A DNA stretch of 64,000 nucleotides from Smallanthus sonchifolius (GCA_023525975.1 CM042032.1:15692001-15756000), one strand, 5' to 3'; shown: positions 41,875-53,420, counted from the stretch's first letter. Translations and numbers: made by a program. The notes: generated by a model from the letters alone, not told the origin.

Positions 41875-42290
41875 GTGCAGGGACATCCGAAGGGAACTAT
41901 CTCTAACCGTTGGTATGTGGATAGTGGATGCTCCAGGCACATGACAGGCAACATGGCCTTGCTTCAAGATGTCAAACCATTCAGAGGCGGGTATGTGGCC
42001 TTTTCAGGCGATAAGGGCGTTAGTATTACTTGTCAAGGTGTGGTTTCCAATGGATGTATTAGCTTTGGCGACGTCAACTTTTGCGAGCAACTGAAGCATA
42101 ACTTGTTGAGTGTGTCTCAAATGTGCAACAAGGAGTACTCTGTTATGTTTAACAAGTCTGAATGCTTGGTTCTCAAGCCTAGTTTTGTGGTTCCTGATGA
42201 TTGGATTATGATGATAGCGCTAAGGACAAACGACACCTATCAGATCGATATAAGCATGGCAATAACCACCTCATCAGTTGATATTTGTTT
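41875..42290 (+). pseudogene. copia B protease
   Basis: From residue about 12 the frame reads NRWYVDSGCSRHMTGN, the copia protease active site (DSG). Then come GGYVAFSGDKGVSITCQGVV and LKHNLLSVSQMCNKEYSVMF. The protease cuts the polyprotein. The active site is intact. It is continuous with the integrase start to 42378, where TGA interrupts. Confidence 0.9.
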
Positions 42291-43032
42291 GCTTACCAAA
42301 GCGACAGAACTTGACTCGATCCTGTGGCATAGGAAACTTGGATACATTTCTTATCGTAAAATGAACCATCTTGTCTGAAACGGTTTGGTAACTGGGATTC
42401 CTAAGTTGAGGTTTGCAGTTACAGATGACTGTATGCCTTGTAAAAAGGGCAAACAACAACGGAAATCTCACAAGCCCAAGATCCAAAACTCTATCGATAC
42501 CCCTTTGGAGCTCCTTCACATGGATTTTTTTGGACCCATAAGTATCAGGAGTATTGGAGGTAAGTCATACTGTATAGTTGTAACTGATGATTTCTCACGT
42601 TTTTCTTGGGTGCATTTTTTAGGTACAAAGGATGAGACTGCTGAAATTCTTCAATATCTTGTGAGCCTGGAAACTTTATGCAAGCTGAAGGTTAGAAGAA
42701 TAAGGAGTGACAATGGCATGGAGTTCAAAAACAACATAATGGAGCTTTTCTGTCTTAAGAAGGGTATTCTTCATGAATTCAGTGCGCCGTATACACCATA
42801 GCAGAATGGAGTTGCATAGAGGAAGAACAGAACTTTGATTGAAACTGGAAGGACTAAGCTGTCAGATGCTAAGCTTCCTGTCACTTTCTAGGCAGAAGTA
42901 GTCAACACAACTTGTCATGTTTTAAATAGAATTCTTGTGGTTAAAAGGCACAACAAAAATTGTTATGACCTGATCAAAAATCGACCTCCAAATCTTGACT
43001 ACCTACTTCCTTTTGGTAGTCCCTAATAATTA
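42291..43032 (+). pseudogene. copia B integrase
   Basis: LWHRKLGYISYRKMNHL (zinc-binding His), a stop at 42376-42378, then frame 42385-42801 with CMPCKKGKQQRKSH, first Asp in HMDFFGP, second in RSDNGMEFKN, and PYTP before a TAG at 42799-42801 (Gln expected). The Glu position reads NGVA-stop-R, so the catalytic Glu codon itself is a TAG. A further TAG replaces Trp in TF-stop-AEVV. These are point changes in an otherwise full-length integrase. Confidence 0.9.
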
Positions 43033-43860
43033 TTGTTACAGTACAAAGATCGCAAGTCTAAATTTCATGCAAAAGAGGTGGAATGCATCTTCTTAGGATA
43101 TGTTGTCAATTCGCCATGCAAGAGAGTATACAATATTAAGAGTAGGTCTGTGGAAGAATGGTTCGAAGTGGACTGCAGTAAACACAGCATTCCACCAGAA
43201 CCAACTGGTCCGGCTTGGGAATTTGAATATGATGCTCTGCTCAAGTCATTTAACCTTCCTGATCTATCTGCTGAAGATGCTGCCAAGTTGTATGAGTTCT
43301 GTTGTGGCGGCGACGACTCCAATTTCTCAACCAGAGCAATGGTATCTATCCCAACTTCCGATTCCAATGTTGTATCTACATTTGGAACTCTTGACAGTGA
43401 CAACGGAGATGAAGTTCATGTTGAAGGAAACGATGCTCAAGCTGATCCTAATGTTCATATAGGAAATGATGCTCGAGTTGATCTAATCAACATTGAGTCA
43501 TCTTCGGGTACACTTGATATGGGGGAGTTGAGCACAAACCTTGAGTTAGCTATTCAAGAACCTCAAGTACCAGAGACGAGAGTGCATTGGAATCATCCAA
43601 TTGACAACATTATTCGTGATCCTGATGCTGGTGTTCAAACTCGTCACAGAACCATTACCGAGAACACCAGCTTGTATGCTGAGATACTTGACACAGGTAT
43701 CATGGAAACATGTTTGCATGCTACATTCGTATCCCAATTGGAGCCGAAGAATGTGAAAGAGGCTCCCACTGACAACTGCCGGATAGAGGCGATGCAAGAT
43801 GAATTGTCTCAATTCCAAAAGTTGCATGTGTGGAATTTAGTTGACCTTCCAAAGTGTATG
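43033..43860 (+). pseudogene. copia B integrase-RT linker
   Basis: Frame 43033-43914 (293 residues): KFHAKEVECIFLGYVVNSPCKRVYN is the integrase C-terminus, followed by an acidic linker (SFNLPDLSAEDAAKLYEFC, SNVVSTFGTLDSDNGDEVHV) and the beginning of RT with CRIEAMQDELSQFQKLHVWNLVDLP. A frameshift near 43855 moves to the RT frame. The linker is shared with element D (61433-61848). Minus-strand frames here are shadows. Confidence 0.88.
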
Positions 43861-44660
43861 CATCAACCAGATGGGTGTTCAAATGCAAAACGGAAGATCG
43901 ACATGTTGTGGTGAGAAACAAAGCAAGGTTGGTTGTTCAGGGTTTTTATCAGCAAGAGGCTCTGGATTACACTGAGGTGTATGCCCCAGTTGCTAGACTT
44001 AAGGCCATTCGACTGTTTCTTGCTTATGCCTCCTTTGTCAGCTTCAAGGTCTATCAACTTGATGTAAATAGTGCTTTCCTATATGGCAAAGTTCATGAAG
44101 AGGTCTATGTCACTCAACCACCAGTTTTTGAAGATCTGCATAATATCGATAAAGTGTACAAGCTGGATAAGGCACTTTATGGTCTTCACCAAGCACCTAG
44201 AGCGTGGCATGAGACTTTATCAAAACATCCATTGTCCAATGGTTTTGATCGTGGACAAATTGACTCGACCCTCTTCATATGGAAAGCATGAGGTGATATT
44301 CTTCTTGTGCAAGTTTATGTCGACGACATTATCTTTGGGTCTACCAATGAAGAGATGTGTAGAGAATTCGAAAGGGTGATGAAGTCGTTGAACTGTCATT
44401 TTTCCTGGGTCTGCAAATCAGTCAAAGGGAGGATGGCATTTATCTACATCAAACTAAGTATGTACAAGACATTTTGTCAAAATACAAAATGAATGATTGT
44501 AGTACTTATGGCACACCGATCCTAGTCAATCACGGTTTGCAACCTGATAAAGATGGAAAGGATGTAGACTGTAAATTGTACCGTGGGATGATCAGATCTC
44601 TTATGTATCTCACAGCTTCAAGGCCTGACATAATGTTTGCCGTCTGCTTGTGCTCGAGGT
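43854..44660 (+). pseudogene. copia B reverse transcriptase
   Basis: Frame 43854-44291: RWVFKCKTEDRHVVVRNKARL, QEALDYTEVYAPVARLKAIR, YQLDVNSAFLYGKVHEEVYV and LYGLHQAPRAWHETLSKHPL. TGA at 44289-44291 interrupts just before GDILLVQVYVDDIIFGSTNE, whose YVDD is intact at about 44315-44326. A frameshift follows near 44385, then SKYKMNDCSTYGTPILVNHG and SLMYLTASRPDIMFAVCLCS in frame 44474-44671. Reverse transcriptase copies element RNA. Few lesions are present, so decay is modest. Confidence 0.92.
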
Positions 44661-45237
44661 TTCAGTCATAACCGAAGGAATCTCATCTGATAGCTGTAAA
44701 GAGGATCTTCAGATACTTGAAAGGGAAACCCCGATTGGGTCTTTGGTACTCCAAGCAGCAGTCGTTTGAATTCAAAGCCTATGCTGATTCTGATATGGCG
44801 CTTGTAACCTTGATAGAAAATCAACCTCAGGTGGATATCAATTCTTAGGAGACAGACTGGTCTCCTGGCAGTGTAAGAAGCAGTCAACGGTTTCTATCTC
44901 AACATGTGAAGCAGAGTACATTGCTGTCGCAAGCTGTTGTTCTCTGATATTGTGTTTCCAACGGAAATTGAGTGATTATGGCTTGAACATCACTGGAACT
45001 CTTTTATTCATTGACAACAATTCCACCATGTCCATCACAAATAACCAGGTGAAACATTCCAAAACTAAACACATTGAGATTCGTCACCATTTCATTCGTG
45101 ATTGTGCTGAAAAGCGCTTAATTGAACTTGTAAAAGTTCACACGGATGACAACTTTGCTGACCTTTTCACTAAAGCGTTTGATCGTACCCGTTTTGAACA
45201 TCTTGTCAACATGATAGGAATGTTCAATCCTGAGTGA
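44661..45237 (+). pseudogene. copia B RNase H and pol C-terminus
   Basis: After a TAA at 44669-44671 the sequence continues with ESHLIAVKRIFRYLKGKPRLGL-like codons and AYADSDM (catalytic Asp region), then a frameshift near 44800. The last frame 44950-45237 (95 residues) gives LFIDNNSTMSITNNQVKHSK, HIEIRHHFIRDCAEKRLIEL and DLFTKAFDRTRFEHLV, the standard copia pol end, with stop at 45235. RNase H removes the RNA strand during reverse transcription. Confidence 0.9.
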
Positions 45238-47504
45238 AAACTCTTTTTCAAATCAAAATTTTTCATGAAAGTTAAATTTTATTTCTTTTTAATTCTGTAC
45301 AGTTCGTTTTCTCTTTAATTAACATTTCCAGAAAAACCAAACAAAATAGAAAACAAGAAAAAATTCAAAGTCTTTTGAGGATAAGAGGAAATGATAGCAC
45401 ATCAGTAAATGATCTAAACGTCTTGGACTGCACGTATGGGAAATGATTGCGTCATGATTACTTGAGCTTTAAAATTTTGATTGTAATTTGAATATTGGCA
45501 AGTAATTTGAATTGTCAGTAGGCTATAAGCGTTTCTGAATCATTAGTAATGTTAAAATTAAATATAATTACTACAACTGTGATTTAAACCCATTTTTTGC
45601 AAGTGTGTGTGTGTAAAAGAATGCAAAAAGATCATTATCAGATAAAGGATGTAAGATTTTGGCAAGTATTTTTTCATGAGACCAGTTTTAGGTTATGTCT
45701 TTAGCACAATTTTTCGGTTCACTTCACTACCCATATTCACAAGTATGCAATGAGAAGTTGAATCAAGATATGTCTTGACAACAACCGTCAAGCATATGTT
45801 ACCCCTTGGATCACATCTGATTCCATTGAAGACAAATCCAGATAACAGTTGGATCCCCTTATCAAAATCCTCAGACTCCATATTTATTAACCTGAATCAT
45901 CATCTGATATTCACAGAAAAAAAACCTATCAAACCAAGACTAATGAATCATTCGATTCTAAATCTTATGATTCTTGATAATCCTTATGGATTCTGCTTGA
46001 TTTTTCTGTGCTAAACGATGTAACTTCATTCTGTAAATTTTGATAATCATTGGGAAAATCTTAGATGCCTTGAGATAATGCAAATTTAATTTTTGTAGCA
46101 TAACTGTGGGGTACACGTTGTATTTCTATAAATATTACCTTATCTCACAAGATCATGATACAAAAATACTCGCAGTTTCAAATTTTATAATATTGACAAC
46201 TTAAATTGACTTGCTTGTATTGCAAATTCGTTGAGAATAAGTAGTAAGTCATGACATGATCTCATACTCTTTGATGTTTATCATGTATCATTTATTGCTA
46301 GAAATTAGCCTGATATGATCCTCTGCTCATGATTTTGACCAAAAAGAGTTTGATTGTAAATATTCTTGTATATCCGTATCTGAATCTTGTGCATATTATC
46401 TTTATTCAGAAAAGCTCAAAAAGATTTTAAGTTACTGTACAGTTCAATCATTATCAAAAATGACAAAAATATTTTCAGTACAGTTTATCAAAAGTTAAGA
46501 AAAGCCAAAAATATTTGTGTTTAACTTCATTGAATTGCTTTTGAAACCTCTTGATTGAACATTCATATCAAGTTCGCTATTTCGCTTGACAACCTTCATA
46601 ATTTGAGTTGCAATTTGAGAACACACTGGTCTCTGTGTACTTGTTAAGTGCGCAAGAGTTAAAACTTGCGTACTTAGCAAGTGCACAACACATAAGTCAT
46701 GCCTACTTATGAAGTACGCAGGAGTTAATTCCTGCGTACTTACCAAGTGCACAAGGCATGTGTGTAGGGTATATATACGGGTGTTAGAAACTTTCATCTG
46801 TGCATCACATTCAAACGATCTAACACTGTATTATTCTCCTGACTCAAATTTTCCTCAAAAATTCATGTGTTTCCAAAGAGATTTTTCGTCCAATTTCTAG
46901 TTTCAACATTATCTAACTAACAGTTGGTGAGAAGCTCAGAGCATTTTATCCACAAAATCATGAGTTTTGGACCGATTTCTTGACTTCTAGAACCTTGGGT
47001 TTAGATGATGAAATTTGAACCGAGTTTGGGTGTTCTTGAGTGAAATTAAGCCCCAAAATCTGTTTAATATCATTAATCGGAGCTCTAGCAACTCATTTTC
47101 ATCCTTAACTTTTTTTGATTTTAATTTTGACCCCCTATGTCACCGTGGTTCTACGTCGGATAAGGATTACGTCAAAATGACCAGGTCTTAGCTCGAGTTT
47201 GGTGCTATTCTTGGTCTCATAGGTTCTAAACAAGTTTTTCGACCTTGTGGTGACCATCATACACACTAAACTCACATTCTTTGGATTTTGGAATTTCAAA
47301 ATTTTCTAAGTATCAATTCCTGCGTACTTGCTAAGTACACAAGAACAACCACCTGCGTACTTGCTAAGTGCGCAGGAAAGGGCAGCTTGAAAATTTTCTA
47401 TGTCTGAAAAACAGTTCAGTGTGTAAGAGCTATATCAGGTCATATTTGTTCCATTCCAATGAGTTTATTTGTTCTTATTGTGTTCATTTTGTGTTCTTGC
47501 AGTG
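45238..47504 (+). other. copia B non-coding region between pol and env-like ORF
   Basis: 2.3 kb without a credible gene. Dyad clusters lie at 46634-46756 (four units, for example GCGTACTT-AGC-AAGTGCAC) and 47320-47376 (two units). It resembles the corresponding regions of elements E and D. It ends in a pyrimidine-rich run and TTCTTGCAG just before the env-like Met, a plausible splice acceptor. Frames 45693-46014, 46495-46797 and 46709-46900 look fortuitous. Confidence 0.75.
47493..47502 (+). promoter_or_regulatory. Predicted 3' splice site before env-like ORF
   Basis: GTTCTTGCAG preceded by a T-rich stretch (47462-47492). The Met of the env-like frame starts 2 bases later (47505). Element D has TTATTGTAG in the same place before its env-like Met. 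This is a motif prediction only. Confidence 0.55.
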
Positions 47505-48497
47505 ATGGCTCGAGCTTTTACCAGTGAGTTCAATGTACTTGCTCTCACTCATCCAGAATGGAAGGGTGCTGCACTAGAGTACAGACAGATTGTTGATTTT
47601 CTAAATCAATCCAAGATCGGCTATGCTATATCGACTGATCCCATTGTCTCACATCCTTACCTCGAGCAGTTCTGGAACACGACTGATCATGACTGTATAG
47701 TAACCCCAAATGTCAATAGGGCTACTATAGCAGGTCATGATATTGCAATCTCAGAAGACACCATCAGGAGAGTATTACAGTTTAGGGATTTGGCTACTGA
47801 CCCGATCACTTACCCAGACTATATGGTGGATGGCTGCTGGAGACAAAGGATGCGTTATGTTGGTACCATGGACTACTCCTCATATAAGAAGATGTGGGTA
47901 CTTGATCAGTGGTGTTACTTCGCACACGTCATGATCATGTGCCTATCTGCTAGGAAGGCGAGCAAGGATGCCATGGGTCATGACTTGGAAGCTGCAATGG
48001 TTGGACTCTCTCTCAAAAAGGGCTACAACTTTTCCAAGTATATCTACAAGTCCATGACTGACCAGATAAATGCAGCGGACAGGTTTAGATTCCTATTGTA
48101 CCCGAGATTTGTTCAACTTTTAGTTAATGATGCTGCGCCCAATCTACCTCAGATTGAAGAACGTCTACAAGTTAAACGGGTGGACAAGAGAGTGTTTGCA
48201 CAATTTCTAAATCCAGGCAGTGTAGTACCCACCCCTGAGCACACTCCTCTCTTTGGCCACCTAATTAATGAAGCATATATGGCCCCTGCTGACTTCAGAT
48301 GGTATAGTGCTGATTCTGAGCCTGAGCTAAGTGAACACTCTGATGAACAAGTAGAGGAGGAAGAGGTAGGAGATGAAGGTTTTGAGAGTGATGAGTCGAG
48401 TGATGGCGGTGACAAAGAAGATGGAGATGGTGCTGAAGAGTCGGATTCTGAAGCAACTGAATCTGATTCATGTGATTCTGAGGATGCACCAGACTAA
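47505..48497 (+). pseudogene. copia B env-like ORF, N-terminal domain and acidic tail
   Basis: About 330 residues from MARAFTSEFNVLALTHPEWK. I chose this Met over the upstream in-frame one at 47469 because it directly follows the splice-acceptor-like site. The first ~250 residues form a globular domain (EYRQIVDFLNQSKIGYAIST, WRQRMRYVGTMDYSSYKKMW, DLEAAMVGLSLKKGYNFSKY) of a type often found in plant Sirevirus-like 3' ORFs. Its function is unknown to me, and I see no signal peptide or clear membrane helix. Residues after about 265 are an Asp/Glu/Ser-rich tail. The TAA at 48495-48497 replaces a Gln codon seen in element D, so the original ORF continued. Confidence 0.8.
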
Positions 48498-50169
48498 TCA
48501 CACCCAAGGAGATTGATGAAGGTTTCCCTTCCTGAGTCATCTTCGAAAAGATAAAGACAAGAGAGTACCGGAAGTGAATATGAACCCGAATCAGATACTA
48601 ATACTGACGTAGAAAGATAGAGGAGAGAGTGATGGGTTAAGCAAAGAGAAGACATGCCATTTGATACTATTATGAGAGAAGCTGAGGCTCGTGCTAAGCA
48701 CTATGCAACCCTTGCGGCTGTGAGCACGACATCACCTTCAACTCCTATTTCAACCCAGCTGTATCAGTGAAGGAGGAGGAGGCAGCCACGTGTTACTGCT
48801 GAGGTGGATACCACTATTGTCTCGGAGGAGGTGCCCGAGATAGTATCCCTTCCTATCCAACCAGTCCATCAAGTGATGGTGACGACTCCAATTCAGACGG
48901 AATTGATCACTATCACCCCAACCATAGATGAAACAACCACCATTCCACCCACTATCCCAACTACCATTCCCACAACAACCCTTCAACCCATCGGTCCACC
49001 CTATATATTTGGTGACTTCACCCATGGGTTTGACTTGGATGAGTTATTCTCTTTTCCCACCCATACAGCCGCAGTCTCTTCATCCAGGGATCCAGATCCT
49101 CGTGATGCCAGGATTGATACTCTGGAATCTCAGGTCGCTGGTCTTCTTGATACCGTTCGGAAGTCAAGGGAAGAATCTGAGACACAACAGGCTCAGATAA
49201 ATTCCTTGGTGCATGAAGTTACAGTTTTGAAAAGCTAGAGGACCGGAACTGAAGAATGTGTTAGCCCAGAATGAACGTATGATAAAAACTAATGAGCTGA
49301 TTCTGGGACACAGGACTTCTTTAGAGGTGATGTTTGACAAGCAGCATAAAGAACATGATATGATGGTCAAGTTAGTCTACGAACTGACCGAGAAGCTTGC
49401 TGCTCAGGGGAAGAGATTGAAAGAGATGGAGAAGGAGAAGGAAAAACCATCAAAGCCTAGCGGTGATGAGGCTTGTCATCCGGTTGATTTAACCAAGGAT
49501 GATGACAAAGACAAGGATCCTGAAGCCGGTCCTAGTAGAAGTGAGCAACAAGCTTTGAATATTGTTCCAATTTCCGCTGTGTCAATGGCTGAGGGGGAGT
49601 CTACTCAGCATCAAGGTGGAGGTGATACTTATGGTTCTGGTGGTGGGAGTGAGAAAGGAAAATCTGTGGCTGATGTGCTATACGACCTATCTGATGAGGT
49701 CATCTTAATGATTGAGCCAGGCTATTCCAAGGAAGCACATATCAATGCTCTCAGTAATCTAGAAAAAGAAGAGATCGAGTCTAATGATGAGGAGGGATGT
49801 GGAAGATGAAGATGTGGTGGTGGAGTTTCCCAAGGGTGACGGTGAAGGAGTGTATGAGCTTGAGGATGGAGAGATTTTTGAGGCTCCAGCCTTTGAAGCT
49901 GCTTTCAACACAGGTTCATTCGAGCCTGACAATGTTGCTGAGGCTAGTGGTGCAGCAACCTTGACTGAAGCGTCTCCCACCGATCCCTAACCTTTTTATC
50001 CCAAAGCCAGGAAGAACAAATCACTTTCATCAACTTCTCTGTGAAAGATCTGATGGCTCTAAATGACAAGTACTGCATCTTCACGGACGAATGGATGAAG
50101 CTTCTAGCATCAAAATACAACAAGCTAGTCAAGTTTTGCCTTGACTACAAGGTGAAAATGGGAAGCTAA
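48498..50169 (+). pseudogene. copia B env-like ORF, C-terminal low-complexity and coiled-coil part
   Basis: Past the stop the translation continues: HPRRLMKVSLPESSSKR (matching element D), several stops, then frame 48804-49238 (144 residues) with a Thr/Pro/Ile-rich repeat (TTIPPTIPTTIPTTTLQ) and a coiled-coil-like end (ARIDTLESQVAGLLDTVRKS). Frame 49258-49809 (183 residues) adds another coiled coil (LVYELTEKLAAQGKRLKEME), and short frames continue to about 50169. No membrane anchor is evident, so 'env-like' is positional. It may instead be a gag-like or chromatin-associated accessory protein. Confidence 0.7.
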
Positions 50170-50211
50170 AGCTGATGGAGCTTGAAGACCGAAGACAATC
50201 CAGAGCTGTTG

Positions 50212-50222
50212 TCAAGGGGGAG
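50212..50222 (+). promoter_or_regulatory. Polypurine tract of copia B
   Basis: CAAGGGGGAGT-type purine run immediately before the 3' LTR at 50225. It is the primer for second-strand synthesis. Confidence 0.85.
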
Positions 50223-50224
50223 TT

Positions 50225-50731
50225 TGTTGGAGGACGTTTGTGTGACAGACACTCTGGATGTTATCTATGCTTTTGTATCTGTCTTTCTGTATTTGTATTT
50301 GTATGTCAGAGTCTGTATGTATTGGTTTATCGAGTTGTAAACATGTATGTAGGTACTTGTCAATGTTTTGTCTTTGTTAAGTGTTATGCGCACTTAACAA
50401 GTGCGCATGTTTTATAACCTGCGTACTTAGCAAGTACGCAAGAACATTGTCTGCGTACTTGCTAAGTACGCATGAACAAAGCCTTGCGTACTTAGCAAGT
50501 GCGCATGTAGCAGGTCTAGTATATATAGCTGGTTTGAGGAGTTGTTATGTACGCACTCATTTGCACACTGTAACCGGTTGTGATTATCAATAGACGAAGT
50601 TTGAAGTATCTTGTGTTTGTTGTCAGTTTACTTTGTGTTGTTTTATTCTCCACCTAGTCACGGGTATTCCGCACCCAGTTATACTAGGCACACACTCGTA
50701 CGTAACGATCCAAGACACCCGGGGACCTACA
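50225..50731 (+). repeat. copia B 3' LTR, 507 bp
   Basis: TGTTGGAGG...ACCTACA. The dyad array is at 50387-50505 and the TATA box at 50520-50528. Its dyads are more perfect than those of the 5' LTR (for example GCGTACTT-AGC-AAGTACGC against TGTACTT-AGC-AAGTACGT). The differences are mostly C to T or G to A in the 5' copy. Confidence 0.92.
50387..50505 (+). repeat. Four-unit 19-bp dyad array, B 3' LTR
   Basis: Units: GCGCACTT-AAC-AAGTGCGC, GCGTACTT-AGC-AAGTACGC, GCGTACTT-GCT-AAGTACGC and GCGTACTT-AGC-AAGTGCGC. Three of four are perfect palindromes. Confidence 0.92.
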
Positions 50732-50925
50732 AACTATTTCTAGAGAAATTGAAATCTAAGTGGACGGGACCCTACATAATTCGAAAAACATTCCCTTATG
50801 GAACACTGGAACTGGAACAAACAGACGTGATAAATTTCAAAGTCAACGACAACCGAGTGAAGAGTTACCTCGAAGGACCAATTGATCAAGTAGTGGAAGA
50901 GGTTCCACTAGAGGAGTTAGAATGA
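50732..50925 (+). pseudogene. Athila integrase C-terminus
   Basis: After copia B the frame resumes FLEKLKSKWTGPYIIRKTFP and ends at a TGA near 50923. It continues LLNNSRLHL left of copia B. This is the SH3-like C-terminal part of Athila integrase. Confidence 0.88.
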
Positions 50926-52291
50926 TGAAACACGTACGGGTCTGGCCAGCGACCCTTAAATAAACGTGGCGCTTCCGGGAGGCAACCCGATAATCATAAA
51001 TAAATTAAGAAGTTGGTGCATACGGCAAAAAGCATGGACCTCAGGTTTGGTTTTTCCAAATTTAAAGTTTCTTTTACTTCAGCCCCAGGTATGTCTTCTC
51101 GATACTAAGACCTTAGTAGCTTAACTACTACCTTTTATTTTCCTTGTCTGCTTTTATGTTTTCTTTTATGTGTCAGGTAGAATAGCATCACAAGATAGTC
51201 TCTCTACTTCCTTGAGGAATCACACTCCATCTCCACAACCTGAGGAATCGAAAACCACATCAAATTTCTTTGAATTTTGATGAAGTCTTTGAAGCAACAT
51301 GTTGACAAGCAAGCAGCAATAAGTTTTGGCCTTAGGTTATACACCGAATTGACCGGGGGAGTACCAGTTTCTTTTTCCTTAAAACTTCATGCATTTAAAT
51401 TCCTACATAGTATTTCATTACATGCATTTGTACATTGAGAGAAATACACAGTTGTAACCTCAAAGCAGTAAAATTTCAAATTGTGATTTTCTACCCATTT
51501 GACTAAAACGTTACAAAAAATTTTCAAAAAATTTTCAAAAATTTTAAATCCAAAAATTTAAAATCTCTTTGAGTTCACACCTAATTAAATAAAATGAATA
51601 CATGACAAGTAGAAACAAATGAATATTATGCATAACGATTCGCTAAACCCTATCTCATCCGTTTTCATGTGAGGAAAATCAAGCCTATTACACAACATCA
51701 TGTTTTTGGCGCAATATATAATTATTCGTACGCTCTTTCGTTTGACATTACCGAGTGTTTTTCGATTAAATTTTATGCATAATTAAACTTGTGTGACTTA
51801 TGCATATCAAGACCATGAACTAGTAGAAGTATGAACGTGATTAAGGCACCTATGACTTTATTACCCTTATATATTATCCTTAAAGCCTAAAATCCCAAAA
51901 TATTATCCGCCTAGATAGCCCTCTGAGCCGTAGCCTTTTCTTTTTTACTACCCACATTTATCAACCAACCAGCTTTTCGTGAATACCGGTTATTGGCTGA
52001 ATATCTTCAAAATGGGAAAATTATCTTATGTCATCATTTCATGTTTATTATCATTAAGACAACTTTGGAAAGAATCTATTTACTCAAAGGAATAGGAATA
52101 TACAAGAAGGTGGATGTATTAGGAAGAAACAGCCGAACTATCTGCAAGTAATTTATGGAAATATTATTTCAAGAAAATTGAGAAAAAAGAGTTATTGAAG
52201 AATTTGTCTTGAAAGAAAAAATAGAAAAAGGAGAAAAGAAAAACAAAGGGAGAAGTGGGTCTTTTACCGGCAAGACCTTAAAGAGCTGGAT
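50926..52291 (+). other. Athila 3' region without clear gene
   Basis: Starts with a conserved post-pol stretch (cgtggcgcttccgggaggcaac at about 50963-50985), typical of Athila elements, then AT-rich sequence. No ORF above 60 codons and no recognisable env remnant is seen. Confidence 0.65.
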
Positions 52292-52660
52292 ATGCATTCC
52301 TTTGATTTTAATTTGCTTTTCTGCTTTCATTTCGTAAAGCCTGAATTACTGCCCGAACTCCGAGAGAAAGTTTTTGAAGCAACCAATGATATAAGAAAAC
52401 GGTGGCGCAAGCAAGAACAACTGCCACCATTCTGCGGCTTGTCAAAAAGTGCCGCCAAAAGAAGAGCCAAAAGATACGACAAATGTGTGAAGTGTGGCAA
52501 CTGGAGCCACGATGGAAAGTGTAGCAAGAATCAAACTCATTCCCAACATGAGTATACGCATCTGATCAAAGTAGGAGCTGTTAGGCTACATGCCGAAAGA
52601 TCCGTACGAAAAGGCAGTAATGTGTACTACGCAGTGATCAAAGTAGTTATACCCTCATGA
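52292..52660 (+). CDS. Small basic Cys/His protein ORF in Athila 3' region, function unknown
   Basis: 122 residues, intact, starting MHSFDFNLLFCFHFVKPELL. A hydrophobic N-terminus (residues 5-15) is followed by a charged helix-like part (LREKVFEATNDIRKRWRKQE), a basic run (KSAAKRRAKRYDK) and CVKCGNWSHDGKC (about 68-80), a C-x2-C-x4-H-x3-C motif one residue short of a canonical zinc knuckle. It could bind nucleic acid. It lies where Athila elements carry their third ORF, but I do not recognise it as env. It may be a fragment of a longer ORF whose upstream part decayed, and its own start could be internal. Confidence 0.5.
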   Translation: MHSFDFNLLFCFHFVKPELLPELREKVFEATNDIRKRWRKQEQLPPFCGLSKSAAKRRAKRYDKCVKCGNWSHDGKCSKNQTHSQHEYTHLIKVGAVRLHAERSVRKGSNVYYAVIKVVIPS

Positions 52661-53136
52661 TCTGAGTACTGTAGAGAGACCTGCTAGTATTTTCCATTTT
52701 AAGCCATGAATCCGTAGCTATGTGTTTCACGATAGCTACAGCCCTTCAAACCCTTTAAACCGCTAAAAAAATCAAAAAGATTTTCATTACAACCCTTTTA
52801 AAGTCCTCTTGATTCATGCACACTACTTAGTTAATTGGTGGACACTTGATTTGCATATAAGCTTATGATCATTGCATAATTCGATTCGAACTTGAGTGTT
52901 CCACTTAACTTACATTATCCATACATATATAACCCTAGAGTTGAGTGAACATTGTGAGGAGTGAAAGTTTATGCATAATTGAAGTTCTAGTAGGCTTGTC
53001 ATTGATTCCATCATAGAAAAATATAAAAATAGAATAAGCAACTCAAGAGTTATCCTGGAATTTCCAACTACTTGGAGTTCCATTTCCCTTATAAAGTTTT
53101 TAGTTATGGGTATGATCATGCATGAGGACAAGCAAA

Positions 53137-53150
53137 GTTTAAGTGTGGGG
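53137..53150 (+). promoter_or_regulatory. Athila polypurine tract
   Basis: The phrase aagtttaagtgtgggg ends 5 bp before the 3' LTR, after the conserved catgcatgaggacaagca block. It is the standard Athila pre-LTR arrangement. Confidence 0.8.
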
Positions 53151-53420
53151 TATTATGATATGCCCTAAATTATACATGTTTTACATGCATAATAATCCCC
53201 ATATTATGGTACTAATCAAACAAAAGTCTTGCAAATGATACTTAATGCATTAATATTTCACATTTGCAGGTTATTCGGTGCTCCAAGATAAACAAAGCAA
53301 AACCAGCTTAAAACATGAAGAAATCAAGCTTTTGGAGGACCAAATCCGAGCATTGACCCCCAAGAGGTCAAACCAAGTTAACCAGCAGCTAAAAGACGAA
53401 GCTGGGGAGCTGGCAAGGCA

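Larger units (their letters stand above)
38096..50731 (+). mobile_element. Sirevirus-like Ty1/copia element B, complete ends, 12.6 kb
   Basis: Full-length: LTR 38096-38601, primer site 38604-38615, leader with dyads, gag 39151 to about 41640, protease, integrase, RT and RNase H 41875-45237, a 2.2-kb non-coding region, env-like ORF region 47505 to about 50169, polypurine tract 50212-50222 and LTR 50225-50731. The extra 3' ORF, large gag and multiple polypurine tracts suggest a Sirevirus (env-like branch). LTRs differ at roughly 34 of 506 positions by eye count. Stops and shifts make it non-functional. Confidence 0.93.

Noticed and set aside
47505..48497. Env-like ORF considered as a host nuclear gene
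   Set aside because: It lies between the pol and 3' LTR of copia B, has a relative in the same place in copia D, and precedes a polypurine tract, so it belongs to the element.
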